A stretch of DNA of 64,000 bases from Osedax fenrisi (taxonomy: Eukaryota > Annelida > Polychaeta > Sabellida > Siboglinidae): NCBI GenBank assembly GCA_964019155.1, contig CAXHSG010000197.1:1488001-1552000 (forward strand), given 5' to 3'. The notes under the pieces are model-generated. The model saw nothing but the letters and a program-made list of their open reading frames with translations, was not told the origin of the DNA and searched no databases. Below are positions 1 through 11,811 of the stretch, one piece after another. Position numbers and translations under genes: made by a program. Position 1 is the stretch's first letter. Every line of letters begins with the position of its first letter.

Positions 1-1547
1 AACTCTAGCTAACTCTAGCTAACTCAAGCTAACTCTAGGTAACTCTAGCTAACTTTAGCTAACTCTAGCTAACTCTAGGTAACTCTAGCTAACTTTAGCT
101 AACTCTAGCTAACTTTAGCTAACTCTAGATAACTCTAGGTAACTCTAGCTAACTCTAGGTAACTCTAGCTAACTTTAGCTAACTCTAGCTAACTCTAGGT
201 AAATCTAGCTAACTTTAGCTAACTCTAGCTAACTCTAGATAACTCTAGCTAACTCTAGCTAACTTTAGCTAACTCTAGCTAACTCTAACTAACTCTAGGT
301 AACTCTAGCTAACTCTAGCTAACTCTAGGTAACTCTAGCTAACTTTAGCTAACTCTAGCTAACTCTAGCTAACTCTAGCTAACTCTAGGTAACTCTAGCT
401 TACTCTAGCTAACTCTAGCTAACTTTAGCTAACTCTAGGTAACTCTAGGTAACTCTAGCTAACTCTAGCTAACTCTAGCTAACTCTTGCTAACTCTAGCT
501 AACTCTAGGTAACTCTAGGTAACTCTAGCTAACTCTAGCTAACTTTAGCTAACTCTAGCTAACTCTTGCTAACTCTAGCTAACTCTAGGTAACTCTAGGT
601 AACTCTAGCTAACTCTAGCTAACTTTAGCTAACTCTAGCTAACTCTAGGTAATTTTAGCTAACTCTAGCTAACTCTAGCTAACTCTAGCTAACTCTAGGT
701 AACTCTAGCTAACTCTAGCTAACTCTAGCTAACTCTAGCTAACTCTTGCTAACTCTAGCTAACTCTAGGTAACTCTAGGTAACTCTAGCTAACTCTAGCT
801 AACTTTAGCTAACTCTAGCTAACTCTAGGTAATTTTAGCTAACTCTAGCTAACTCTAGCTAACTCTAGCTAACTCTAGGTAACTCTAGCTAACTTTAGCT
901 AACTCTAGCTAATTTAGCTAACTCTAGCTAACTCTAGGTAACTCTAGCTAACTCTAGCTAACTCTAGCTAACTCTAGCTAATTCTAGGTAACTCTAGGTA
1001 ACACTAGATAACTTTAGCTAACTCTAGCTAACTCTATCTAACTCTAGGTAACTCTAGGTAACTCTAGCTAACTCTAGCTAACTCTAAGTAACTCTAGGTA
1101 ACTCTAGCTAACTCTAGCTAACTCTAGGTAACTCTAGGTAACTCTAGCTAACTCTAGCTAACTCTAGGTAACTCTAGCTAACTCTAGCTAACTTTAGCTA
1201 ACTCTAGCTAACTCTATCTAACTCTAGGTAACTCTAGGTAACTCTAGCTAACTCTAGCTAACTTTAGCTAACTCTAGCTAACTCTAGGTAATTTTAGCTA
1301 ACTCTAGCTAACTCTAGCTAACTCTAGCTAACTCTAGGTAACTCTAGCTAACTTTAGCTAACTCTAGCTAATTTAGCTAACTCTAGCTAACTCTAGGTAA
1401 CTCTAGCTAACTCTAGCTAACTCTAGCTAACTCTAGCTAACTCTAGGTAACTCTAGGTAACTCTAGCTAACTTTAGCTAACTCTAGCTAACTCTAGCTAA
1501 CTCTAGGTAACTCTAGGTAACTCTAGGTAACTCTAGCTAACTCTAGC
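1..1547. repeat. Main array upstream of the duplicated unit
   Basis: Ordinary main-family decamers, not matched by the sequence just upstream of 37075. The first ~280 bases resemble 13.62-13.93 kb: aactcaagct at 21 corresponds to 13631 and aaatctagct at 201 to 13831. aactcaagct also occurs at 29535. Positions 561-1547 match 14641 onward at an offset of 14,080 bp, including aactcttgct at 561 and 741 and the 9-mer at 911. No gene or other feature. Confidence 0.85.
911..1369. repeat. 459-bp block bounded by 9-mers (block 1)
   Basis: Runs from the aatttagct 9-mer at 911 to the base before the next 9-mer at 1370: one 9-mer plus 45 decamers. Internal markers, in order, are aattctaggt, aacactagat, aactctatct, aactctaagt, a second aactctatct and aattttagct. 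This copy has A at position 9 after aacac where other copies have C. Confidence 0.85.
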
Positions 1548-3718
1548 TAACTCTAGCTAACTCTAGCTAACTCTAGCTAACTCTAGCTAACTCTAGCTAA
1601 CTCTAGGTAACTCTAGGTAACTCTAGTTAACTCTAGCTAACTCTAGGTAACTCTAGGTAACTCTAGCGAACTCTAGGTAACTCTAGCTAACTCTAGCTAA
1701 CTCTAGGTAACTCTAGCTAACTTTAGCTAACTCTAGGTAACTCTAGCTAACTTTAGCTAACTCTAGCTAACTCTAGGTAACTCTAGCTAACTTTAGCTAA
1801 TTCTAGCTAACTCTAGGTAACTCTAGCTAACTTTAGCTAACTCTAGCAAACTCTAGGTAACTCTAGATAACTCTAGCTAACTCTAGCTAACTATAGGTAA
1901 CTCTAGCTAACTCTAGCTAACTATAGCTAACTCTAGGTAACTTTAGCTAACTCTAGCTAACTCTAGGTAACTCTACGTAACTCTAGCTAACTTTAGCTAA
2001 CTCTAGCTAACTCTAGCTAACTCTAGGTAACTCTAGGTAACTCTAGCTAACTCTAGCTAACTCTAGGTAACTCTAGCTAACTCTAGCTAACTTTAGATAA
2101 CTCTAGCTAACTCTAGCTAACTCTAGCTAATTCTAGGTAACTCTAGCTAACTCTAGCTAACTCTAGGTAACTCAAGGTAACTCTAGGTAACTCTAGGTAA
2201 CTCTAGCTAACTCTAGCTAACTCTAGCTAACTCTAGCTAACTCTAGCTAACTCTAGCTAACTCTAGCTAACTCTAGCTAACTCTAGGTAACTCTAGGTAA
2301 CTCTAGTTAACTCTAGCTAACTCTAGGTAACTCTAGCTAACTTTAGCTAACTCTAGTTAACTCTAGGTAACTCTAGCTAACTTTAGCTAACTCTAGCTAA
2401 CTCTAGGTAACTCTAGCTAACTTTAGCTAACTCTAGCTAACTCTAGCTAACTCTAGCTAACTCTATGTAACTCTAGCTAACTCTAGGTAACTCTAGGTAA
2501 CTCTAGCTAACTCTAGCTATCTTTAGCTAACTCTAGGTAACTCTAGCTAACTTTAGCTAACTCTAGCTAACTCTAGCTAACTCTAGCTAACTCTAGGTAA
2601 CTCTAGCTAACTTTAGCTAACTCTAGCTAACTCTAGGTAACTCTAGCTAACTTTAGCTAACTCTAGCTAACTCTAACTAACTTTAGCTAACTCTAGGTAA
2701 CTCTAGCTAACTTTAGCTAACTCTAGCTAACTCTAGCTAACTCTAGCTAACTCTAGCTAACTCTAGCTAACTCTAGGTAACTCTAGTTAACTCTAGCTAA
2801 CTCTAGCTAACTCTAGCTAACTCTAGCTAACTCTAGCTAACTCTAGCTAACTCTAGGTAACTCTGGCTTACTCTAGGTAATTCTAGATAACTCTAGCTAA
2901 CTCTAGGTAACTCTAGCTAACTCTAGCTAACTCTAGCTAACTCTAGCTAACTTTAGCTAACTCTAGCTAACTCTAGGTAACTCTAGCTAACTTTAGCTAA
3001 CTCTAGGTAACTATAGGTAACTCTAGCTAACTCTAGCTAACTCTAGATAACTCTAGCTAACTCTAGCTAACTTTAGCTAACTCTAGCTAACTCTAGCTAA
3101 CTCTAGGTAACTCTAGCTAACTCTAGCTAACTCTAGGTAACTCTAGCTAACTTTAGCTAACTCTAGCTAACTCTAGCTAACTCTAGCTAACTCTAGGTAA
3201 CTCTAGCTTACTCTAGCTAACTCTAGCTAACTTTAGCTAACTCTAGGTAACTCTAGGTAACTCTAGCTAACTCTAGCTAACTCTAGCTAACTCTTGCTAA
3301 CTCTAGCTAACTCTAGGTAACTCTAGGTAACTCTAGCTAACTCTAGCTAACTTTAGCTAACTCTAGCTAACTCTTGCTAACTCTAGCTAACTCTAGGTAA
3401 CTCTAGGTAACTCTAGCTAACTCTAGCTAACTTTAGCTAACTCTAGCTAACTCTAGGTAATTTTAGCTAACTCTAGCTAACTCTAGCTAACTCTAGCTAA
3501 CTCTAGGTAACTCTAGCTATCTCTAGCTAACTTTAGCTAACTCTAGCTAACTCTTGCTAACTCTAGCTAACTCTAGGTAACTCTAGGTAACTCTAGCTAA
3601 CTCTAGATAACTTTAGCTAACTCTAGCTAACTCTAGGTAATTTTAGCTAACTCTAGCTAACTCTAGCTAACTCTAGCTAACTCTAGGTAACTCTAGCTAA
3701 CTTTAGCTAACTCTAGCT

Positions 3719-4177
3719 AATTTAGCTAACTCTAGCTAACTCTAGGTAACTCTAGCTAACTCTAGCTAACTCTAGCTAACTCTAGCTAATTCTAGGTAAC
3801 TCTAGGTAACACTAGCTAACTTTAGCTAACTCTAGCTAACTCTAGCTAACTCTAGGTAACTCTAGGTAACTCTAGCTAACTCTAGCTAACTCTAAGTAAC
3901 TCTAGGTAACTCTAGCTAACTCTAGCTAACTCTAGGTAACTCTAGGTAACTCTAGCTAACTCTAGCTAACTCTAGGTAACTCTAGCTAACTCTAGCTAAC
4001 TTTAGCTAACTCTAGCTAACTCTATCTAACTCTAGGTAACTCTAGGTAACTCTAGCTAACTCTAGCTAACTTTAGCTAACTCTAGCTAACTCTAGGTAAT
4101 TTTAGCTAACTCTAGCTAACTCTAGCTAACTCTAGCTAACTCTAGGTAACTCTAGCTAACTTTAGCTAACTCTAGCT
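3719..4177. repeat. 459-bp block (block 2)
   Basis: 9-mers at 3719 and 4178, exactly 459 bp apart. It carries the aacactagct, aactctaagt, aactctatct and aattttagct markers. It sits at the end of block S copy 1 and is the first member of the 1,778-bp pair. Confidence 0.87.
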
Positions 4178-5496
4178 AATTTAGCTAACTCTAGATAACT
4201 CTAGCTAACTCTAGCTAACTCTAGCTAACTCTAGCTAACTCTAGGTAACTCTAGCTAACTCTAGCTAACTCTAAGTAACTCTAGGTAACTCTAGCTAACT
4301 CTAGCTAACTCTAGGTAACTCTAGGTAACTCTAGCTAACTCTAGCTAACTCTAGGTAACTCTAGCTAACTCTAGCTAACTCTAGCTAACTTTAGCTAACT
4401 CTAGCTAACTCTAGGTAACTCTAGCTAACTTTAGCTAACTCTAGCTAACTCTAACTAACTTTAGCTAACTCTAGGTAACTCTAGCTAACTTTAGCTAACT
4501 CTAGCTAACTCTAGCTAACTCTAGCTAACTCTAGCTAACTCTAGCTAACTCTAGGTAACTCTAGTTAACTCTAGCTAACTCTAGCTAACTCTAGCTAACT
4601 CTAGCTAACTCTAGCTAACTCTAGCTAACTCTAGGTAACTCTAGCTTACTCTAGGTAACTCTAGATAACTCTAGCTAACTCTAGGTAACTCTAGCTAACT
4701 CTAGCTAACTCTAGCTAACTCTAGCTAACTTTAGCTAACTCTAGCTAACTCTAGGTAACTCTAGCTAACTTTAGCTAACTCTAGGTAACTATAGGTAACT
4801 CTAGCTAACTCTAGCTAACTCTAGATAACTCTAGCTAACTCTAGCTAACTTTAGCTAACTCTAGCTAACTCTAGCTAACTCTAGGTAACTCTAGCTAACT
4901 CTAGCTAACTCTAGGTAACTCTAGCTAACTTTAGCTAACTCTAGCTAACTCTAGCTAACTCTAGCTAACTCTAGGTAACTCTAGCTTACTCTAGCTAACT
5001 CTAGCTAACTTTAGCTAACTCTAGGTAACTCTAGGTAACTCTAGCTAACTCTAGCTAACTCTAGCTAACTCTTGCTAACTCTAGCTAACTCTAGGTAACT
5101 CTAGGTAACTCTAGCTAACTCTAGCTAACTTTAGCTAACTCTAGCTAACTCTTGCTAACTCTAGCTAACTCTAGGTAACTCTAGGTAACTCTAGCTAACT
5201 CTAGCTAACTTTAGCTAACTCTAGCTAACTCTAGGTAATTTTAGCTAACTCTAGCTAACTCTAGCTAACTCTAGCTAACTCTAGGTAACTCTAGCTATCT
5301 CTAGCTAACTTTAGCTAACTCTAGCTAACTCTTGCTAACTCTAGCTAACTCTAGGTAACTCTAGGTAACTCTAGCTAACTCTAGATAACTTTAGCTAACT
5401 CTAGCTAACTCTAGGTAATTTTAGCTAACTCTAGCTAACTCTAGCTAACTCTAGCTAACTCTAGGTAACTCTAGCTAACTTTAGCTAACTCTAGCT

Positions 5497-5955
5497 AATT
5501 TAGCTAACTCTAGCTAACTCTAGGTAACTCTAGCTAACTCTAGCTAACTCTAGCTAACTCTAGCTAATTCTAGGTAACTCTAGGTAACACTAGCTAACTT
5601 TAGCTAACTCTAGCTAACTCTAGCTAACTCTAGGTAACTCTAGGTAACTCTAGCTAACTCTAGCTAACTCTAAGTAACTCTAGGTAACTCTAGCTAACTC
5701 TAGCTAACTCTAGGTAACTCTAGGTAACTCTAGCTAACTCTAGCTAACTCTAGGTAACTCTAGCTAACTCTAGCTAACTTTAGCTAACTCTAGCTAACTC
5801 TATCTAACTCTAGGTAACTCTAGGTAACTCTAGCTAACTCTAGCTAACTTTAGCTAACTCTAGCTAACTCTAGGTAATTTTAGCTAACTCTAGCTAACTC
5901 TAGCTAACTCTAGCTAACTCTAGGTAACTCTAGCTAACTTTAGCTAACTCTAGCT
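5497..5955. repeat. 459-bp block (block 3)
   Basis: 9-mers at 5497 and 5956. It is the copy of block 2 displaced by 1,778 bp. C at 5588 corresponds to T at 41185 in the later copy. Confidence 0.87.
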
Positions 5956-8803
5956 AATTTAGCTAACTCTAGCTAACTCTAGCTAACTCTAGCTAACTCT
6001 AGCTAACTCTAGCTAACTCTAGGTAATTCTAGGTAACTCTAGCTAACTCTAGCTAACTCTAGGTAACTCTAGCTAACTTTAGCTAATTCTAGCTAACTCT
6101 AGGTAACTCTAGCTAACTCTAGGTAACTCTAGCTAACTTTAGCTAACTCTAGCTAACTCTAGGTAACTCTAGCTAACTTTAGCTAACTCTAGCTAACTCT
6201 AGCTAACTTTAGCTAACTCTAGGTAACTCTAGCTAACTTTAGCTAAATCTAGCTAACTCTAGCTAACTCTAGCTAACTCTAGCTAACTCTAGCTAACTCT
6301 AGGTAACTCTAGTTAACTCTAGCTAACTCTAGCTAACTCTAGCTAACTCTAGCTAACTCTAGCTAACTCTAGCTAACTCTAGCTAACTCTAGCTTACTCT
6401 AGGTAACTCTAGATAACTCTAGCTAACTCTAGGTAACTCTAGCTAACTCTAGCTAACTCTAGCTAACTCTAGCTAACTTTAGCTAACTCTAGCTAACTCT
6501 AGGTAACTCTAGCTAACTTTAGCTAACTCTAGGTAACTATAGGTAACTCTAGCTAACTCTAGCTAACTCTAGATAACTCTAGCTAACTCTAGCTAACTTT
6601 AGCTAACTCTAGCTAACTCTAGCTAACTCTAGGTAACTCTAGCTAACTCTAGCTAACTCTAGGTAACTCTAGCTAACTTTAGCTAACTCTAGCTAACTCT
6701 AGCTAACTCTAGCTAACTCTAGGTAACTCTAGCTTACTCTAGCTAACTCTAGCTAACTTTAGCTAACTCTAGGTAACTCTAGCTAACTCTAGCTAACTCT
6801 TGCTAACTTTAGCTAACTCTAGCTAACTCTAGGTAATTTTAGCTAACTCTAGCTAACTCTAGCTAACTCTAGCTAACTCTAGGTAACTCAAGGTAACTCT
6901 AGGTAACTCTAGGTAACTCTAGCTAACTCTAGCTAACTCTAGCTAACTCTAGCTAACTCTAGCTAACTCTAGCTAACTCTAGCTAACTCTAGCTAACTCT
7001 AGGTAACTCTAGGTAACTCTAGTTAACTCTAGCTAACTCTAGGTAACTCTAGGTAACTCTAGCTAACTCTAGCTAACTCTAGCTAACTCTAGCTAACTCT
7101 AGCTAACTCTAGGTAACTCTAGCTAACATTAGCTAACTCTAGCTAACTCTAGGTAACTCTAGCTAACTTTAGCTAACTCTAGTTAACTCTAGGTAACTCT
7201 AGCTAACTTTAGCTAACTCTAGCTAACTCTAGGTAACTCTAGCTAACTTTAGCTAACTCTAGCTAACTCTAGCTAACTCTAGCTAACTCTATGTAACTCT
7301 AGCTAACTCTAGGTAACTCTAGGTAACTCTAGCTAACTCTAGCTATCTTTAGCTAACTCTAGGTAACTCTAGCTAACTTTAGCTAATTTAGCTAACTCTA
7401 GCTAACTCTAGCTAACTCTAGCTAACTCTAGCTAACTCTAGCTAACTCTAGGTAACTCTAGGTAACTCTAGCTAACTCTAGCTAACTCTAGGTAACTCTA
7501 GCTAACTTTAGCTAATTCTAGCTAACTCTAGGTAACTCTAGCTAACTCTAGGTAACTCTAGCTAACTTTAGCTAACTCTAGCTAACTCTAGGTAACTCTA
7601 GCTAACTTTAGCTAACTCTAGCTAACTCTAGCTAACTTTAGCTAACTCTAGGTAACTCTAGCTAACTTTAGCTAAATCTAGCTAACTCTAGCTAATTCTA
7701 GCTAACTCTAGCTAACTCTAGCTAACTCTAGGTAACTCTAGTTAACTCTAGCTAACTCTAGCTAACTCTAGCTAACTCTAGCTAACTCTAGCTAACTCTA
7801 GCTAACTCTAGCTTACTCTAGGTAACTCTAGATAACTCTAGCTAACTCTAGGTAACTCTAGCTAACTCTAGCTAACTCTAGCTAACTCTAGCTAACTTTA
7901 GCTAACTCTAGCTAACTCTAGGTAACTCTAGCTAACTTTAGCTAACTCTAGGTAACTATAGGTAACTCTAGCTAACTCTAGCTAACTCTAGATAACTCTA
8001 GCTAACTCTAGCTAACTTTAGCTAACTCTAGCTAACTCTAGCTAACTCTAGGTAACTCTAGCTAACTCTAGCTAACTCTAGGTAACTCTAGCTAACTTTA
8101 GCTAACTCTAGCTAACTCTAGCTAACTCTAGCTAACTCTAGGTAACTCTAGCTTACTCTAGCTAACTCTAGCTAACTTTAGCTAACTCTAGGTAACTCTA
8201 GCTAACTCTAGCTAACTCTTGCTAACTTTAGCTAACTCTAGCTAACTCTAGGTAATTTTAGCTAACTCTAGCTAACTCTAGCTAACTCTAGCTAACTCTA
8301 GGTAACTCAAGGTAACTCTAGGTAACTCTAGGTAACTCTAGCTAACTCTAGCTAACTCTAGCTAACTCTAGCTAACTCTAGCTAACTCTAGCTAACTCTA
8401 GCTAACTCTAGCTAACTCTAGGTAACTCTAGGTAACTCTAGTTAACTCTAGCTAACTCTAGGTAACTCTAGGTAACTCTAGCTAACTCTAGCTAACTCTA
8501 GCTAACTCTAGCTAACTCTAGCTAACTCTAGGTAACTCTAGCTAACATTAGCTAACTCTAGCTAACTCTAGGTAACTCTAGCTAACTTTAGCTAACTCTA
8601 GTTAACTCTAGGTAACTCTAGCTAACTTTAGCTAACTCTAGCTAACTCTAGGTAACTCTAGCTAACTTTAGCTAACTCTAGCTAACTCTAGCTAACTCTA
8701 GCTAACTCTATGTAACTCTAGCTAACTCTAGGTAACTCTAGGTAACTCTAGCTAACTCTAGCTATCTTTAGCTAACTCTAGGTAACTCTAGCTAACTTTA
8801 GCT
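5956..8803. repeat. ~1.42-kb local tandem duplication
   Basis: Copies are 5956-7384 and 7385-8803. Each begins with an aatttagct 9-mer (5956, 7385) and ends with aactttagct (7375, 8794). The aacattagct units (7125, 8544) and ctatgtaac units (7287, 8706 by their ctctatgtaa strings) are 1,419 bp apart, while the starts are 1,429 bp apart: one decamer has been lost in the second copy. Confidence 0.8.
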
Positions 8804-10193
8804 AACTCTAGCTAACTCTAGGTAACTCTAGCTAACTCTAGGTAACTCTAGGTAACTCTAGTTAACTCTAGCTAACTCTAGGTAACTCTAGGTAACTCTA
8901 GCGAACTCTAGGTAACTCTAGCTAACTCTAGCTAACTCTAGGTAACTCTAGCTAACTTTAGCTAACTCTAGGTAACTCTAGCTAACTTTAGCTAACTCTA
9001 GCTAACTCTAGGTAACTCTAGCTAACTTTAGCTAATTCTAGCTAACTCTAGGTAACTCTAGCTAACTCTAGGTAACTCTAGCTAACTTTAGCTAACTCTA
9101 GCTAACTCTAGGTAACTCTAGCTAACTTTAGCTAACTCTAGCTAACTCTAGCTAACTTTAGCTAACTCTAGGTAACTCTAGCTAACTTTAGCTAAATCTA
9201 GCTAACTCTAGCTAACTCTAGCTAACTCTAGCTAACTCTAGCTAACTCTAGGTAACTCTAGTTAACTCTAGCTAACTCTAGCTAACTCTAGCTAACTCTA
9301 GCTAACTCTAGCTAACTCTAGCTAACTCTAGCTAACTCTAGCTTACTCTAGGTAACTCTAGATAACTCTAGCTAACTCTAGGTAACTCTAGCTAACTCTA
9401 GCTAACTCTAGCTAACTCTAGCTAACTTTAGCTAACTCTAGCTAACTCTAGGTAACTCTAGCTAACTTTAGCTAACTCTAGGTAACTATAGGTAACTCTA
9501 GCTAACTCTAGCTAACTCTAGATAACTCTAGCTAACTCTAGCTAACTTTAGCTAACTCTAGCTAACTCTAGCTAACTCTAGGTAACTCTAGCTAACTCTA
9601 GCTAACTCTAGGTAACTCTAGCTAACTTTAGCTAACTCTAGCTAACTCTATCTAACTCTAGCTAACTCTAGGTAACTCTAGCTTACTCTAGCTAACTCTA
9701 GCTAACTTTAGCTAACTCTAGGTAACTCTAGGTAACTCTAGCTAACTCTAGCTAACTCTAGCTAACTCTTGCTAACTCTAGCTAACTCTAGGTAACTCTA
9801 GGTAACTCTAGCTAACTCTAGCTAACTTTAGCTAACTCTAGCTAACTCTTGCTAACTCTAGCTAACTCTAGGTAACTCTAGGTAACTCTAGCTAACTCTA
9901 GCTAACTTTAGCTAACTCTAGCTAACTCTAGGTAATTTTAGCTAACTCTAGCTAACTCTAGCTAACTCTAGCTAACTCTAGGTAACTCTAGCTAACTCTA
10001 GCTAACTTTAGCTAACTCTAGCTAACTCTTGCTAACTCTAGCTAACTCTAGGTAACTCTAGGTAACTCTAGCTAACTCTAGCTAACTTTAGCTAACTCTA
10101 GCTAACTCTAGGTAATTTTAGCTAACTCTAGCTAACTCTAGCTAACTCTAGCTAACTCTAGGTAACTCTAGCTAACTTTAGCTAACTCTAGCT

Positions 10194-10812
10194 AATTTAG
10201 CTAACTCTAGCTAACTCTAGGTAACTCTAGCTAACTCTAGCTAACTCTAGCTAACTCTAGCTAATTCTAGGTAACTCTAGGTAACACTAGCTAACTTTAG
10301 CTAACTCTAGCTAACTCTAGCTAACTCTAGGTAACTCTAGGTAACTCTAGCTAACTCTAGCTAACTCTAAGTAACTCTAGGTAACTCTAGCTAACTCTAG
10401 CTAACTCTAGGTAACTCTAGCTAACTCTAGCTAACTTTAGCTAACTCTAGCTAACTCTATCTAACTCTAGGTAACTCTAGGTAACTCTAGCTAACTCTAG
10501 CTAACTTTAGCTAACTCTAGCTAACTCTAGGTAATTTTAGCTAACTCTAGCTAACTCTAGCTAACTCTAGCTAACTCTAGGTAACTCTAGCTAACTCTAG
10601 CTAACTCTAGGTAACTCTAGCTAACTCTAGCTAACTTTAGCTAACTCTAGCTAACTCTATCTAACTCTAGGTAACTCTAGGTAACTCTAGCTAACTCTAG
10701 CTAACTTTAGCTAACTCTAGCTAACTCTAGGTAATTTTAGCTAACTCTAGCTAACTCTAGCTAACTCTAGCTAACTCTAGGTAACTCTAGCTAACTTTAG
10801 CTAACTCTAGCT
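10194..10812. repeat. Expanded 459-bp block (619 bp; block 4)
   Basis: The two bounding 9-mers lie 619 bp apart instead of 459. The extra 160 bp is explained by a 200-bp internal duplication (10373-10772) and a 40-bp loss just after the aactctaagt unit. The homologous block at 45791-46249 has the standard 459-bp length. Confidence 0.85.
10373..10772. repeat. 200-bp tandem duplication, first unit only
   Basis: Copies are 10373-10572 and 10573-10772. aactctatct units lie at 10453 and 10653 and an aattttagct follows each. Homology starts at 10373/10573; the units before differ (aactctaagt against aactctagct). The equivalent region near 46.1 kb has a single copy. Confidence 0.82.
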
Positions 10813-11291
10813 AATTTAGCTAACTCTAGCTAACTCTAGGTAACTCTAGCTAACTCTAGCTAACTCTAGCTAACTCTAGCTAACTCTAGGTAACTCTAGG
10901 TAACTCTAGCTAACTTTAGCTAACTCTAGCTAACTCTAGCTAACTCTAGGTAACTCTAGGTAACTCTAGGTAACTCTAGCTAACTCTAGCTAACTCTAGC
11001 TAACTCTAGCTAACTCTAGCTAACTCTAGCTAACTCTAGCTAACTCTAGCTAACTCTAGGTAACTCTAGGTAACTCTAGTTAACTCTAGCTAACTCTAGG
11101 TAACTCTAGGTAACTCTAGCTAACTCTAGGTAACTCTAGCTAACTCTAGCTAACTCTAGGTAACTCTAGCTAACTTTAGCTAACTCTAGGTAACTCTAGC
11201 TAACTTTAGCTAACTCTAGCTAACTCTAGGTAACTCTAGCTAACTTTAGCTAATTCTAGCTAACTCTAGGTAACTCTAGCTAACTTTAGCT

Positions 11292-11811
11292 AACTCTAGC
11301 AAACTCTAGGTAACTCTAGATAACTCTAGCTAACTCTAGCTAACTATAGGTAACTCTAGCTAACTCTAGCTAACTCTAGCTAACTCTAGGTAACTTTAGC
11401 TAACTCTATCTAACTCTAGGTAACTCTACATAACTCTAGCTAACTTTAGCTAACTCTAGCTAACTCTAGCTAACTCTAGGTAACTCTAGGTAACTCTAGC
11501 TAACTCTAGCTAACTCTAGGTAACTCTAGCTAACTCTAGCTAACTTTAGCTAACTCTAGCAAACTCTAGGTAACTCTAGATAACTCTAGCTAACTCTAGC
11601 TAACTATAGGTAACTCTAGCTAACTCTAGCTAACTCTAGCTAACTCTAGGTAACTTTAGCTAACTCTAGCTAACTCTAGGTAACTCTACGTAACTCTAGC
11701 TAACTTTAGCTAACTCTAGCTAACTCTAGCTAACTCTAGGTAACTCTAGGTAACTCTAGCTAACTCTAGCTAACTCTAGGTAACTCTAGCTAACTCTAGC
11801 TAACTTTAGCT
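11292..11811. repeat. 260-bp tandem duplication
   Basis: Copies are 11292-11551 and 11552-11811, marked by agcaaac units (ctctagcaaa at 11294 and 11554). Copy 1 has aactctatct and aactctacat where copy 2 has aactctagct and aactctacgt, so the two have diverged by two substitutions. Confidence 0.82.

Larger units (their letters stand above)
561..4186. repeat. 3.6-kb higher-order block S, copy 1
   Basis: Landmarks recur about 14.1 kb downstream in the same order. They are aactcttgct (561), the 9-mers at 911 and 1370, agcgaac (1661), agcaaac (1841), tacgtaac (1971), ctcaagg (2171), ctatgtaac (2461), and the 9-mers at 3719 and 4178. Offsets are 14,080, then 14,110, then about 14,200. The last step reflects a missing stretch of about 100-110 bp near 2.33 kb that includes an aacattagct unit. 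Homology ends just after 4186. The part from 1548 onward is also copied at 37.07-39.78 kb by the 35.5-kb duplication. Confidence 0.78.
2601..6020. repeat. 1,778-bp local tandem duplication
   Basis: Copies are about 2601-4378 and 4379-6020 (the second is truncated). Matched landmarks, each exactly 1,778 bp apart, are the aactctaact units (2671/4449 by their ctctaactaa strings), tactctagct (3201/4979 region), and the 9-mers at 3719/5497 and 4178/5956. The spacing equals 176 decamers plus two 9-mers. Homology starts at 2601/4379; one unit earlier the copies differ. Confidence 0.8.
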
